From NCBI GenBank assembly GCA_027886185.1, contig WOAB01000040.1, positions 6,324,001 to 6,388,000 of the forward strand: 64,000 bases of DNA, written 5' to 3'. Below, piece by piece: positions 21,676 to 31,376 of this stretch. The DNA comes from Rheum nobile. Taxonomy: Eukaryota; Streptophyta; Magnoliopsida; Caryophyllales; Polygonaceae. The translations under genes and the position numbers were made by a program. Numbering within the stretch: the first letter of the stretch is position 1; the number at the start of each line of letters is the position of its first letter. The notes under the pieces were generated by a model. The model saw only the letters and a program-made list of their open reading frames with translations. It was not told where the DNA came from and did not search any database.

Positions 21676-21689
21676 GTCCTATTTTAGCC

Positions 21690-21698
21690 TATAAATAC
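21690..21698 (+). promoter_or_regulatory. Plus-strand TATA box for the 21755 ORF
   Basis: TATAAATAC, 65 nt upstream of the ATG at 21755 and immediately after the palindrome array, a normal plant spacing. Confidence 0.5.
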
Positions 21699-21754
21699 GG
21701 CCCCACACACAATTTCCACTCCTCACAAACTTTTCTTCGGTTCTATTTAAGGTA

Positions 21755-22213
21755 ATGGCGCCTTTGGTTCTCGAAGTTTACGAAAATGGGCGAATCACCT
21801 ACAATCGAATGATACGCCAACGAAGTGGAATGGACATGTTTTTTCATGGCTACGAAGGTGGCGAGGTCCGCACGTTGCGGATGGGGGATCTCGAGCCTGG
21901 AGAGGGGGGGTTGTCATTAGGTTTCTTCTTGTACTTGGCGTTATTTTACCATCTCGAGCCTGGAGACGGGGTTCCCCCTGGTCGGATTTTTTACTTTCTA
22001 GCAGGCGTGGATCCTCCACGACTCTGTGAGGTGGTACACGAGGATCAGATAGCTAAAATTATGGCTCTTTACAGACCTGGTGTTCCAGTTCCCATTTACA
22101 CAGAGTCTGCACACCCGAGACGCCATATCCCCGGTCTTTTAGAAGATCCGGAATCTGTGGTGGACAACGGCAGCTATGATGATGGCGGGGAGGCCGATTC
22201 GGACGGGGATTAG
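21755..22213 (+). CDS. 152-aa ORF, possible PB1-like N-terminal domain of a MULE protein
   Basis: Starts MAPLVLEVYENGRITYNR after a TATA box and leader, and is intact to TAG 22211. An 'x-LEVYENGRI' strand, a loop with GGEVRTLRMGDLEPGEG, a FYFLAGVDPP block, then HEDQIAKIMALYRPGVPVPIY, followed by an acidic tail (DDGGEADSDGD). The order (basic strand, glycine loop, a D/E-x-xI helix, then VPVYVE-like strand) resembles the PB1-like domain found at the N-terminus of plant MULE transposases. That is a shape match by eye, not a hit. If right, the catalytic remainder is missing here. Intact reading frame in a field of broken ones is notable. Confidence 0.4.
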   Translation: MAPLVLEVYENGRITYNRMIRQRSGMDMFFHGYEGGEVRTLRMGDLEPGEGGLSLGFFLYLALFYHLEPGDGVPPGRIFYFLAGVDPPRLCEVVHEDQIAKIMALYRPGVPVPIYTESAHPRRHIPGLLEDPESVVDNGSYDDGGEADSDGD

Positions 22214-22439
22214 ATAGCTTTTTTTATGATTCATGTTAAACTAGTGTACGCTTTAATGTTTTCGTGAACGTGTTTTTGTTAATGATTAGTAATATTGTTG
22301 TCTCGTATAGCATTTTCCCGATTTTTTTCAATTCTCAAAAACAACTGATTAAAAACACAATATACGATCAATCTCAATCAAACTTTCACACAAAAGGAAA
22401 TACAATATCATATATAAAGTCGATTACAATCCAAAAAAC

Positions 22440-23368
22440 CTAGGTAAGTATGTCAGGTCGCCCATGATATGCTCGCTCCTCTACATAATTCTTGAACCTA
22501 TCCTTGAAGCGCTCATGACTATCCCATCCATCAACACTTGGATCCTTGTAAATGCGCCACTGTCTTGGAGGCGGTGGAATGGGACAATGGTCATTAACAA
22601 GCTAAATCTGTACACGTAAACAATACAGTTACTAAAAAAATTATGAAAGAATAAGTAAATACGAGAGAGTAGGACTCCACGTACCGGTACGTAATGGTCT
22701 CTCCTGCCTATATGTGCTATCACATAAACCTTTGTCGGAGGCTCGGCACCCGGGGGGGCCCACAATGGAAGACATGTGTGCGGTCCGAACCATGATAAGA
22801 CAACAACAGCCACTTGGTGTTCCGTTGCAAACGCCAACCCAGTAATAGGCATTATACACCAGAAGTTTGTCGTGCACGGTGAAGGAATATAATTCAATTT
22901 CCTAACAAATTCTTCCAACGTCAACGCTTCCTCCACAAGAATCGCTACGTAGTTCACTCCATGTGCCTGGACGTGCTTCGAAAGCCCTAACCGGACATCA
23001 ATGTACTCGTCTTCTTGGCGACACAGCAAAACGGCAAGAGAACGGAACCCACAATGACCATCACCTTTGACATTTTGAACTCCAGAAATGTAGGCGAGCA
23101 TGAAATGATCAATATTCTCGTGCCCCCAGTTGAAGCCGAGGTACTTGACCGGCTTGTTTGAACCCGACTTGGACTTGGTTGAAGCAGATTTCGGCTTTGC
23201 AGGTTTAGTGGCACTCCCCTTTGCTGTTGAAACTCCACTGTGAGGTCGTCCGCTAGAAGGGCATCCTTTCGATCCCGGGGATCCAACGGACGATTTCACA
23301 TTGGTCGTCTCTTTCTCTGCAGGCTCATCCTCCTCATCCACTCCCAGCTCCTCATCCTCCATCTTCAT
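22440..23368 (-). pseudogene. OTU-like cysteine protease, two exons, broken
   Basis: Exon 1 is about 23368-22685 and exon 2 is 22607-22440 (donor CCG|GTACGT, acceptor CAG|ATT). The N-terminal 90 residues are acidic then Lys/Ser-rich (AKPKSASTKSKSGSNKPVK). The OTU core follows: KGDGHCGFRSLAVLL holds the catalytic Asp and Cys, and RRDHYVPV the catalytic His. Exon 2 reads LVNDHCPIPPPPRQW and ends near GRPDILT. OTU enzymes remove ubiquitin; in MULEs they occur as accessory genes. One stop (TAG) opens exon 2. Upstream, an ATG at 23437 in another frame suggests an N-terminal frameshift. Transcribed leftward from the right end. Confidence 0.75.
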
Positions 23369-23514
23369 CTACAGATGTGTTAGCACTCGAAGAGGACTCC
23401 GACAATCCCCTCCAACCAGAACCGCTTGACGACGACATTTATTATGAAAATGAGTTTCTAGATTTGGATACAATACAATACCACCATTCCTAATTTATAT
23501 AGCCGGCTACACCT

Positions 23515-23895
23515 GTACTGGGCAGCCCTACGTGCAGCCCACATCGACCGTTGGGAGTGAAACGTATACTCATTGGGCGGCACCACGTGCCGTCCATGAA
23601 CCCTAGGCGGCACCACGTGCCGTCCATGAACCCTAGGCGGCACCACGTGCCGTCCATGAACCATGGGCGGTAGGAAGTGCCGCCTATGAACCCTGTCCCC
23701 CCAAAAAACCCGGTTCACTGACCCAGTTTCGTGGGCGGCACGAAATGCCGCCCACAACCCCGGTTTCAATGAACCGGTTTTTAAAAACACATTTTTATTT
23801 ATTTCAAAAAAAAATCCCTAAACTGAACCCATCATGGGCGGCTCGTAGAGCCGCCCATGGAACTCGGGTTTTCTCGGCGGCATGTCGAGCCGCCC
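23515..23895. repeat. GC-rich palindrome array, right end of MULE-like element
   Basis: Three tandem copies of a 32-bp unit (gcggcaccacgtgccgtcca) lie at about 23575-23665, then ggcggcacgaaatgccgccc near 23735 and inverted-end copies up to 23895. The array stands upstream of the minus-strand OTU gene, whose TATA-like tatataaatt is at about 23494-23503. Confidence 0.65.
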
Positions 23896-24068
23896 ATGGG
23901 GAAGTGCGCGGCTAAAAAAAAGCGACTGCGCGGTTTTGCGCCGAATTATAATTGGAATGCAATCAATACCAAAATTGGCCGACTAGGCCCAGCCTCTATT
24001 GGACCCAATATGTAGTATTTGCTGTCAAATACAAACCACTTGTCGAACATTAAAATCTTATACATCTA

Positions 24069-24447
24069 GGGTCCGTTCGATTCATCAGTTAAGTCGACTT
24101 AAAGTTAGTTAACTGAACTTAATTAAAAATTTAAGTCACGATGACTGAAGTTACTTACAAAGTCCATTTGGTTTGCCAAAAATTTAAGTCGACTTAAAGT
24201 GACTTAAAACGACTGAACTTACTCAAAAAATTTAAGCTAGGAATCCTGACTTTTTTGATTTGAGGTGACTGAACTTAAGATAAAAAACATCCAACCCCCA
24301 GTTCAGTTTTATTGAATTCAGTCATCTATTTCAGTTCAGTTTCAGTCTAGTTCAGTCACCAACTTAAATTTTACCTTACACCTTCAGTTCAATTTTATAC
24401 CTAGTTCAGTTTCAGTTCAATTCAGTTTCTGCGAACCGAACAGACCC
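24069..24447. mobile_element. 379-bp Tourist-like MITE
   Basis: Inverted ends GGGTCCGTTCGATTC and GGGTCTGTTCGGTTCGC (from the right, minus strand) are flanked by a 3-bp duplication CTA (24066-24068, 24448-24450). The interior is full of ttcagtt/aactgaa words and can fold. Three-base duplications and GGGTC ends fit PIF/Harbinger-type MITEs. Non-coding. Confidence 0.75.
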
Positions 24448-24462
24448 CTAATGAGCATTGAA

Positions 24463-25053
24463 AAGACTTTAATTTGCATTAAAGATCGAGCAAAACATCC
24501 AAATCTCCATGCATGAAGACAACACTGATTGTGATGGACGGAGGTCTATATTAGCTTTATATATGCATAATCAAATATTATCCTAAGGCTATCTAATTAG
24601 GTATGTGAAGGGATAGATTTACAAAAGGTAAATTGTTCAGTACATTAAATAATTTACAACCTTATTGAAAGATAATAATGAAATCCATTAAAGATAATGG
24701 GTCAATTAATTATTTTTCCATAATTAAGAGGTAGTTATTATTCTCTAACCCTACTTTTTCTTTTACACACATTGCTGAACGTTCTTGGCTGCCTCCATTG
24801 AAAAACCTAAGAGTTCATGAACTGACTTGAGTGTCGGAGGGGCTTTAGGAGAGATCCAGCCCTCCCGTGACGTGTTCTTTGATTACAGATCATCAAATTG
24901 AAGAAGAATCGCCAGATTGAGGCTATAATCAAGTTCTTTTTATGGAGATCAATCGTTTTTTTCCCAAATCTTCAAGTGGTACAAATTCTTGCTACCACAT
25001 TTGGCGTCGTATGTGGGAAGCGACAACGATGGTAGCCACGAGAAGGGCTAACA
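24463..25053 (+). repeat. Flank plus LTR plus leader, first copy of a tandem duplication
   Basis: Nearly identical to 27317-27908. It includes 143 bp of non-element DNA upstream of LTR A, the LTR (24606-24999), the primer site and the first bases of gag. Because host flank is duplicated, the event was chromosomal and not retrotransposition. Confidence 0.88.
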
Positions 25054-26720
25054 GTGGCACTACAACCGCCAAGCAAGTCGACGCTGACACTACAGCTGCT
25101 GAATCCGAGGGTCGTCGGATTGAGTTGGAAGATGTCATAGCGGAGAGAGACCGCCAGAATGCTGAGTTGGTGGCCGGTGTGGCGGATCGGAACCGCGAGT
25201 TACAAGCGGTCCAGGAAGAGCTAGCCAATTTACGCAGAGCGGCAGAGCGAGCGCATGGGTAAGCGCCCTGTAGGTGTAGGCGGTTCAAGAAGAGCCCGAG
25301 AGCCACGTCTGAGGAGCATGGTGGACCACACGAGTCTTCGTGGTCCGCGTCCAACAGGGTCGGTTTGAGATCTCGTAAGCGGGATGCCGTCGCTGGCAGA
25401 GGAGGCTGAAGCGTCGCACCGCGGAGACGCATGAAGAATAAGATCCGGACCGCAGCGCTGGCATGGAGCTAGGTCTTCTTCATCAGCGTCAAGACCAGTC
25501 TCTCGCCAAACCAGGGATTACAGTCGTTCCTCTCTGGGATGCAAAGATCGAGATGGCAGGGAGAGGAGACGTGATCGTCCACCCCGGGTTGCACAACGCC
25601 GTGAACGATCAAGGAGCGCGGAGTCGCTCCTCATGCATGAGAGGCACGCTGAGCGCATGAACGATGCAGAGCTGCGTCTACTGCGTTTGTTGGACAATCA
25701 GGGAGAGTCCCTGATCAATGCTCAGGAGCAGGCATAGCTGAAACTGGCCAGAATGACGTCGACCCCGTTTGTAAGAATAATCAGGGATCAACCCCTGTCA
25801 GCTAAGTTTTCTACTCCATCATTTGATTTTTATGATGGAAAATCTGATCCTGTTATTCATATTGCTTCATATTCGCATAAAATGACTTTATGGGTTTCGA
25901 ATGATGCTCTCATGTGCAAAATGTTTCTTGCGAGACTAGGAAAGTTGGCAGCTAAATGGTTCTACACTCTAGAGTCAAATTCGAATTCTTCTTAGGGTCA
26001 ATTAGCTAGGAAGTTTGTTTCCCATTTTATAGCAAATAGTAAAGAGCCTGCTTCCATGAATGTTTTATTTGCTTTAAAAATACGCAGGGGAGAAACCTTG
26101 AGGTAGTTTGCTGCAAATTCCATGAATGTTATGCTGATATGGACGACTGTGATGAGATAGTTGTAGTGGCTGCTTTCAGGCTAGCCTTGCCACGAGACTG
26201 TAAGTTAAGGGAAAGTCTAACTTTGAGGACTCCAGCGGGGATGCCAGAGTTGCAAGAAAGGCTGAGGCAATACGCCAAGTTGGAGGATGATGCAAGGCCT
26301 TCTCGCGATAATAAATCGCCTTCACCTCAGCCCAAGCAAAACAAGAGTGACGCCACTAGCAATCGAAGGGGGTCGGGTAGAGACAGGGGGTTGCCCTCGG
26401 TTTCGACTTTACATGCAGTCCATACGGTGTTCAGAGAGCCAATCTACCGAATTTTAACTCAGATAAAAGACAACCTGTATTTCAGTTGGCCTCACAAGCT
26501 GAAGGAAGACCCGAAGGAGAGAGATCAAAGCAAATATTGCTCCTTTCATCGCGAGAAGGGGCATAGAATTGAGGACTGTAGAACTCTGAAGCATCAGTTG
26601 GAGAATTGGGTCTCTCAGGGGCACCTTCAGGAATTTGTGGATCGCGGGGCTGATTTAGGGAAGCGTCAGGATGTGAATAAGGCCCCAGATAACCCTGCAG
26701 GGAGGGGAAACGAGCCTTAG
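25029..26720 (+). pseudogene. gag: Gag of the Tat-lineage element
   Basis: ATG 25029 opens MVATRRANSGTTTAKQ, then a coiled-coil-like stretch (RIELEDVIAERDRQNAELV) ending at TAA 25260. After a decayed section the capsid-like domain appears: PLSAKFSTPSFDFYDGKSDP (25795 on), MCKMFLARLGKLAAKWFYTL, with stops at 25993 and 26103. From 26139 the frame gives REYAKLEDDARPS-type sequence and a zinc-binding-like CSFHREKGHRIEDC near 26535-26580, ending at TAG 26718. Domain order and wording match Tat/Retand gag from family knowledge. Multiple stops make it non-functional. Confidence 0.8.
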
Positions 26721-26744
26721 AAACAAGTAATCCATGTTCTAGAG

Positions 26745-27270
26745 ATGTTAGTCAAGCAAACAAAGGCCAGCATACATGATTACAGGAGTCGCTGTCACTC
26801 ACTGGAGGTGATGAGGGCTGATGAGAAGCCAGAAAAGAGACAACGAACTTCCAACGAGCAACTACTCAGTTTTTCTGACGCAGATCTTGTGGGACTGCAA
26901 CACCCCCACAATGACCCCTTGGTTCTTACTATTGATATTGGTGTCTATGAGGTACGTAGGGTTCTAGTTGATTCAGGAAGCTCAGTAGACATTATGTACT
27001 TCAAAACTTTCAAGAAGCTTGGGAAGACGCATGAGGATATGGTTCCCATTTCTACCCAGTTGATAGGACTGGGATCTTTCCCAGTGTGGCCTTTGGGCAT
27101 GTTGAGAGAGACCGTCATTGTAGGGGGAAAGCCAGTGGTTGCTGAATTTTTGGTGGTGAACGTCCCTTCTTCCTATAACGCGATATTGGGCAGACCATGG
27201 TTGCACTTAATGGGAGTCGTGCATTCGACGCTTCATCAACTTGTTGTCTTCCCTCATGAGGGTAAGATTG
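26745..27270 (+). pseudogene. pol: Protease of the Tat-lineage element, first copy
   Basis: The active site is VLVDSGSSVDIMYF (about 26964-27000), followed by GSFPVWPLGMLRETV and the flap-side NVPSSYNAILGRPWLH. The homology stops abruptly at gggtaagattg (27270), where a 46-bp junction sequence and the second copy of the 5' flank begin. The second protease copy at about 27915-28410 continues into RT. Confidence 0.85.
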
Positions 27271-27316
27271 AACTGAAGCTGAAGCTGAACTGGGTACAAA
27301 TTTGAACTGAAGCTGT
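27271..27316. repeat. Duplication junction made of MITE-like sequence
   Basis: The 46 bp between the truncated protease and the repeated flank reads, on the minus strand, cttcagttcaaatttgtacc then cagttcagcttcagcttcag. This resembles the inner right arm of the MITE at 24375-24420 (cttcagttcaattttatacc). It lies in the opposite orientation, so MITE sequence was involved at the breakpoint or used as filler. Confidence 0.55.
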
Positions 27317-27908
27317 AAGACTTTAATTTGCATTAAAGATCGAGCAAAACATCCAAATCTCCATGCAGGAAGACAACACTGATTGTGATGGACGGAGGTC
27401 TATATTGGCTTTATATATGCATAATCAAATATTATCCTAAGGCTATCTAATTAGGTATGTGAAGGGATAGATTTACAAAAGGTAAATTGTTCAGTATGAT
27501 AAATAATTTACAACCTTATTGAAAGATAATAATGAAGTCCATTAAAGATAATGGGTCAATTAATTCTTTTTCCATAATTAAGAGGTAGTTATTATTCTCT
27601 AACCCTACTTTTTCTTTTACACACATTGACTGAACGTTCTTGGCTGCCTCCATTGAAAAACCTAAGAGTTCTTGAACTGACTTGAGTGTCGGAGGGGCTT
27701 TAGGAGAGATCAAGCCCTCCCGTGACGTGTTCTTTGATTGCAGATCATCAAATTGAAGAAGAATCGCAAGATTGAGGCTATAATAAAGTTCTTTTCGTGG
27801 AGATCAATCGTTTTTTTCCCAAATCTTCAAGTGGTACAAATTCTTGCTACCACATTTGGCGTCGTATGTGGGAAGCGACAACGATGGAAGCCACGAGAAG
27901 GGCTAACA
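27317..27908 (+). repeat. Flank plus LTR plus leader, second copy
   Basis: Matches 24463-25053 base for base over most of its length, including GTATG and LTR B (27460-27854). Right after ggctaaca it jumps to catgattacaggagtcgctg, which in the first copy is at 26774. So about 1.7 kb of gag is deleted in this copy. Confidence 0.88.
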
Positions 27909-27914
27909 TCAGAC

Positions 27915-28555
27915 ATGATTACAGGAGTCGCTGTCACTCACTGGTGGTGATGAGGGCTGATGAGAAGCCAGAAAAGAGACAACGAACTTCCAACGAGCAA
28001 CTACTCAGTTTTTCTGATGCATATCTTGTGGGACTACAACACCCCCACAATGACCCCTTGGTTCTTACTATTGATATTGGTGTCTATGAGGTACGCAGGG
28101 TGCTAGTTGATTCAGGAAGCTCAGTAGACATTATGTACTTCGAAACTTTCAAGAAGCTTGGGAAGACGCAGGAGGATCTGGTTCCCATTTCTACCCAGTT
28201 GATAGGACTGGGATCTTTCCCAGTGTGTCCTTTGGGCATGTTGAGAGAGACCGTCGTTGTAGGGGGAAAGCCAGTGGTTGCTGAATTTTTGGTGGTGAAC
28301 GTCCCTTCTTCCTATAACGCGATATTGGGCAGACTATGGTTGCACTTAATGGGAGCCGTGCATTCGACGCTTCATCAACTTGTTGTCTTCCTTCATGAGG
28401 GTAAGATTGCGCGGGTCCACGGAGATCAAAGAGCTACCAGGCATTGCCTGGGCGTTGAAGGTGGCAAGATGGACGTCCATATGGTGCAGATGGACTCCCA
28501 GGTCCTTGACGAGGTGGGAATCCCTTCCACAGAGAAATCAATTGAAGCCCTGTAA
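27915..28555 (+). pseudogene. pol: Protease of the Tat-lineage element, second copy
   Basis: Carries the same VLVDSGSSVDIMYF active site (about 28105) as the first copy and runs on past the point where that one is cut: HEGKIARVHGDQRATRHCL, typical of the PR-RT linker. It ends at TAA 28553. A fusion frame begins upstream in LTR B, which is fortuitous. Confidence 0.82.
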
Positions 28556-28594
28556 AAAGTCCCGGTAAGTGTTTCTGAACCTGAAAAATATTTT

Positions 28595-29360
28595 TTGATT
28601 CGGGCTAACATTTCAGGAGATGAATTAGAGTCCTTATTGGGGATTTTGAGAAGGAATAGAGAGGTATTTGCATGGAGCCCTTACGAAATGCCAGGGTTGA
28701 GCCCAAAAATTACGTGCCATCGACTTAGTGTTAGGGAAGACACCTGGCCTGTAGTGCAGAAGGCTAGGCGGTCGTCCCTTCAGCATACAGAAGTTGTAGT
28801 GAAAGAATTGCAGAAACTTCAAGAAGGAGGGGCATTTAGGGAAGTGCAGTACCCGACGTGGGTGGCAAACACTGTTGTTGTCAATAAAAAGAGCAGTGAA
28901 TGGAGGGTTTGTGTAGACTTCACAGATTTAAATAAAGCATGTCCCAAGGATATGTTTCCGCTCCCGAAAATAGACTAGTTGGTGGATTCTACAGCAGGTC
29001 ATGATCGTATGAGTTTCTTGGACGCTTATAGAGGGTACCATCAAATTCCGTTGCTTGAAGATGACCAAGAGAAGACTGCTTTTATGACTCTGAGGTGCAT
29101 CTTTTGTTAGAAGGTCATGCCTTTTTGGTTGAAGAATGCAGGGGCAACATTTCAGAGGATGATTGTGACTCTGTTCGGTAATCTGATTGGAGAGAAAGTA
29201 GAAGTGTATATTAATGACATGGTCGTCAAAAGCAGACACCAAGGTTCTCATTTGGAAGACTTGCAGGATGTGTTCGACATATTGAAGAGGTCCAGTCTCC
29301 GTCTGAATGCGTCAAAGTGTGCCTTTGGAGTTAGCTCAGGCAAGTTCGTGGGGCACATGG
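28595..29360 (+). pseudogene. pol: Reverse transcriptase of the Tat-lineage element
   Basis: Blocks in order: EVFAWSPYEMPGLSP, then WRVCVDFTDLNKACPKDMFP, stop TAG 28976, FLDAYRGYHQIPL, a stop at 29108, KNAGATFQRMIVTLFG, and VEVYINDMVVKSR, where the YIDD motif has Asn for the first catalytic Asp. The match ends at about GKFVGHM (29355), where tandem repeats begin. RNase H and integrase are not seen anywhere in the element. Confidence 0.85.
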
Positions 29361-29480
29361 GGCATAATTGCACAGGATGCACAAACTAACTAGCCCATGG
29401 GGCATAATCGCACAGGATGCACAAACTGACTAGCCCATGGGGCATAATTTCACAAGATGCATAAATTGATTAGCCCACAA
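29356..29480. repeat. Three 41-bp tandem repeats
   Basis: The unit catggggcataattgcacag continued by gatgcacaaactnactagcc occurs three times, starting at about 29356, 29397 and 29438. It begins exactly where RT homology ends. Non-coding. Confidence 0.8.
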
Positions 29481-29579
29481 GGCATAATAGCAAAGGTTGT
29501 GGAAATTGAACAGATAATAGGGAAATTGTATCCGCTGCGTCGAAAGGTAGAAATAGAAAAAGCATTCAGAGAAGTGCAG

Positions 29580-30110
29580 AATCGCATGGCTGTGCGTTTT
29601 TTCGCACATGCCGTGCAATACTCTCGACCTTGGGCAACAATACAAGGGTCAAAAATTCTTTGAAAAATTACCGACCGCACGGCTATGCGTTTTTTCACAC
29701 AGGTTATGCGGTGCTCTCGACTTGTAAAGAAAAAAAGGGAAGGAAATTCCCTAAGACCGCACGGTTGTGCGTTTTTTTTCACACAGGCCGTGCAGTGCTC
29801 TCGACCTTGGGCAAAAATACGAGGGTTAAAAATTCTTCGGAAAATTACCGACCGCACGGCTTTGCATTTTTTCGCACAGGCCGTGCGGTGCTCTCGACTT
29901 GTAAAGGAAAAAGGGGAAGGAAATTCCCCATGACCGCACGGCTGTGCATTTTTTCGCACAGGCCGTGCAGTGCTATCGACCTTGGACAAAAATACGGGGT
30001 CAAAAATTCTGGGAAAAAACACCGCCTGCACGGCCGTGCGTTTTTCAAAAAAAACAAAAAAATTTGCCCGTGCGTTTTTTCTCCCGGACCGTGCGCCCTA
30101 ATCCAAGTGA
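29580..30110. repeat. Palindromic tandem array in the Tat 3' region
   Basis: About five units of roughly 120 bp. Each contains an inverted pair accgcacggctgtgcg/cgcacaggccgtgcgg around a T run, then ctcgacttgtaaag or ctcgaccttgggc. Units alternate between a gaaattccc and an aaaaattctt spacer. Frames through the array are open by chance. Such 3' arrays are common in Tat-lineage elements. Confidence 0.75.
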
Positions 30111-30254
30111 CCCAGTGACCCCTATTTGGGCCTCCATCCTATTGGGCTCTTAAAGAACATACCCAAGTTCGTCCATGTTGGGAAATGCCATGAAGGTAGC
30201 AGGACTTTTCGGCTTCTCAAGCCTGGTAACGCCTCGAGAACCCGAGGGGCAAAA

Positions 30255-30649
30255 TGAAGGGATAGATTTACAAAAGGTAAATTATTCAGTATATTAAATA
30301 ATTTACAGCCTTATTGAAAGATAATAATGAAGCCCATTAAAGATAATGAGCCAATTAATTCTCTTTCCATAATTAAGAAGTAGTTATTATTCTCTAACCC
30401 TACTTTTTCTTTTACACACATTGACTGAACGTTCTTGGCTGCATCCATTGAAAAACCTAAGAGTTCTTGAACTGACTTGAGCGTCGGAGGGGCTTTATGG
30501 GAGATCCAACCCTCCCGTGATGTGTTCTTTGATTGCAAATCATCAAATTGAAGAAGAATCGCCAAATTGAGGCTATAATTAAGTTCTTTTCGTGGAGATC
30601 AATCGTTTCTATCCCAAAACTTCAAGTGGTACAAATTCTTGCTACCATA
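30255..30649 (+). repeat. 3' LTR (LTR C) of the Tat-lineage element
   Basis: Starts TGAAGGG after a purine-rich gaggggcaaaa tract and ends CTACCATA, then the GTATG duplication. The terminal CA has become TA. Confidence 0.85.
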
Positions 30650-30774
30650 GTATGCAATTTTTTTTTCATTTGTAAATAAGGTTAACAATAATTCAATAGG
30701 CTAATGACATTCTACTATTTTTTCATCTTGCTTCATTAGGTTTCAATGGGTTGTAGCAACAAGCAAGAAAACGG

Positions 30775-31376
30775 CTCATTGGTTGGACCCCACGAGTGGA
30801 GCGGCTCATTGGTTGACCACCCCTAACTTGGGATGGGTCAAACTCAATTGTGATGGGGCCTCTAAGGGAAACCCGGGGCCGGTTAGAGCTAGAGGAGTTA
30901 TTCGAGACGACCAAGGGAACTGGGTCTATGGGTTCACTGCCAATCTTGGAGTTGCAACAGCTTCTGAAGCGGAACTGTGGGGTGCTTTCTTTGGCCTCAA
31001 AATGTCTTGGGATTTGGGCTATCGGCAGGTGCAAGTTGAGATTGACTCTATGCTGGTTGTCCAACTCCTGGAGAAGGGTGTTGAACCAATTTATCCACTT
31101 CACAACCTGGTTCTTCGGTGCCAAGGCTTCTTTAAGCGAGAATGGCTCGTTAATATTTTTCATATTTTCCGGGAAGGCAATAGGGTTGCCGATGCTATGG
31201 TAAACATGGCTTTCCCTCTTCCTCTTGGTTTACATGCTTTTTGTACCCAACCACCGGGAGTTAGGGACCTTTTGTTACATGATCTCGGTGGTGCTACTTT
31301 GTCCCGAATGATTGTAAGTTAGTCATTTTCTTTCAATGAATTCGGAGAGTGCCGCCTCTCCTTTTACCAAAAAAAA
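30775..31376 (+). mobile_element. 5'-truncated LINE with perfect 17-bp target duplication
   Basis: AACAAGCAAGAAAACGG occurs at 30758-30774 and again at 31377-31393. Between them lies the 3' end of a LINE: an RNase H domain, a short 3' UTR and a poly(A) run at about 31368-31376. This is classic target-primed reverse transcription with 5' truncation. The perfect duplication suggests a fairly recent event. Confidence 0.9.
30783..31322 (+). CDS. RNase H-like C-terminal domain of a LINE ORF2
   Basis: 179 codons, open to TAG 31320. WVKLNCDGASKGNPGP gives the first catalytic Asp, ASEAELWGAFFGL the Glu, VEIDSMLVVQLLE the second Asp and FREGNRVADAM the last. It is the plant-type RNase H that ends L1-like ORF2 proteins (often annotated as putative ribonuclease H protein At1g65750). 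The first ATG is inside the truncation, so this is a fragment with no promoter of its own. Confidence 0.88.
   Translation: MDPTSGAAHWLTTPNLGWVKLNCDGASKGNPGPVRARGVIRDDQGNWVYGFTANLGVATASEAELWGAFFGLKMSWDLGYRQVQVEIDSMLVVQLLEKGVEPIYPLHNLVLRCQGFFKREWLVNIFHIFREGNRVADAMVNMAFPLPLGLHAFCTQPPGVRDLLLHDLGGATLSRMIVS

Larger units (their letters stand above)
16229..23943 (+). mobile_element. MULE-like element carrying PMD and OTU genes
   Basis: The two ends are inverted copies over about 80 bp: GGCCGATAAACCACGCAG with TTTTTTTTAGCCGCGCACTTCC on the left, and CGGCGCAAAACCGCGCAG with the same TTAGCCGCGCACTTCC reading inward from the right. Flanking AATTATAA (16221-16228 and 23944-23951) is an 8-bp duplication, extendable to an imperfect 9. 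Long GC-rich inverted ends, an 8-9-bp duplication and PMD/OTU cargo fit Mutator-like elements. I see no DDE transposase block, so it is probably a non-autonomous or transposase-deleted copy. hAT (8-bp duplication) is the alternative. Confidence 0.7.
24606..30649 (+). mobile_element. Tat-lineage Ty3/gypsy element with three LTRs
   Basis: LTRs of about 394 bp at 24606-24999, 27460-27854 and 30255-30649 start TGAAGGGATAG and end CTACC(A)CA. GTATG precedes the first LTR (24601-24605) and follows the last (30650-30654), so these two bound the insertion. GTATG also precedes the middle LTR, as part of a duplicated flank. The primer site ttTGGCGTCGTATGTGGG and the RT wording (FTDLNKACPKD, KTAF, KNAGAT) mark the Tat clade rather than the chromoviruses. 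Gag, PR and RT are broken; RNase H and integrase are absent. Confidence 0.88.

Noticed and set aside
29580..30110. CRISPR-like array of regularly spaced palindromes
   Set aside because: Units are long, spacers are the same two sequences repeated, and the context is a plant retrotransposon.
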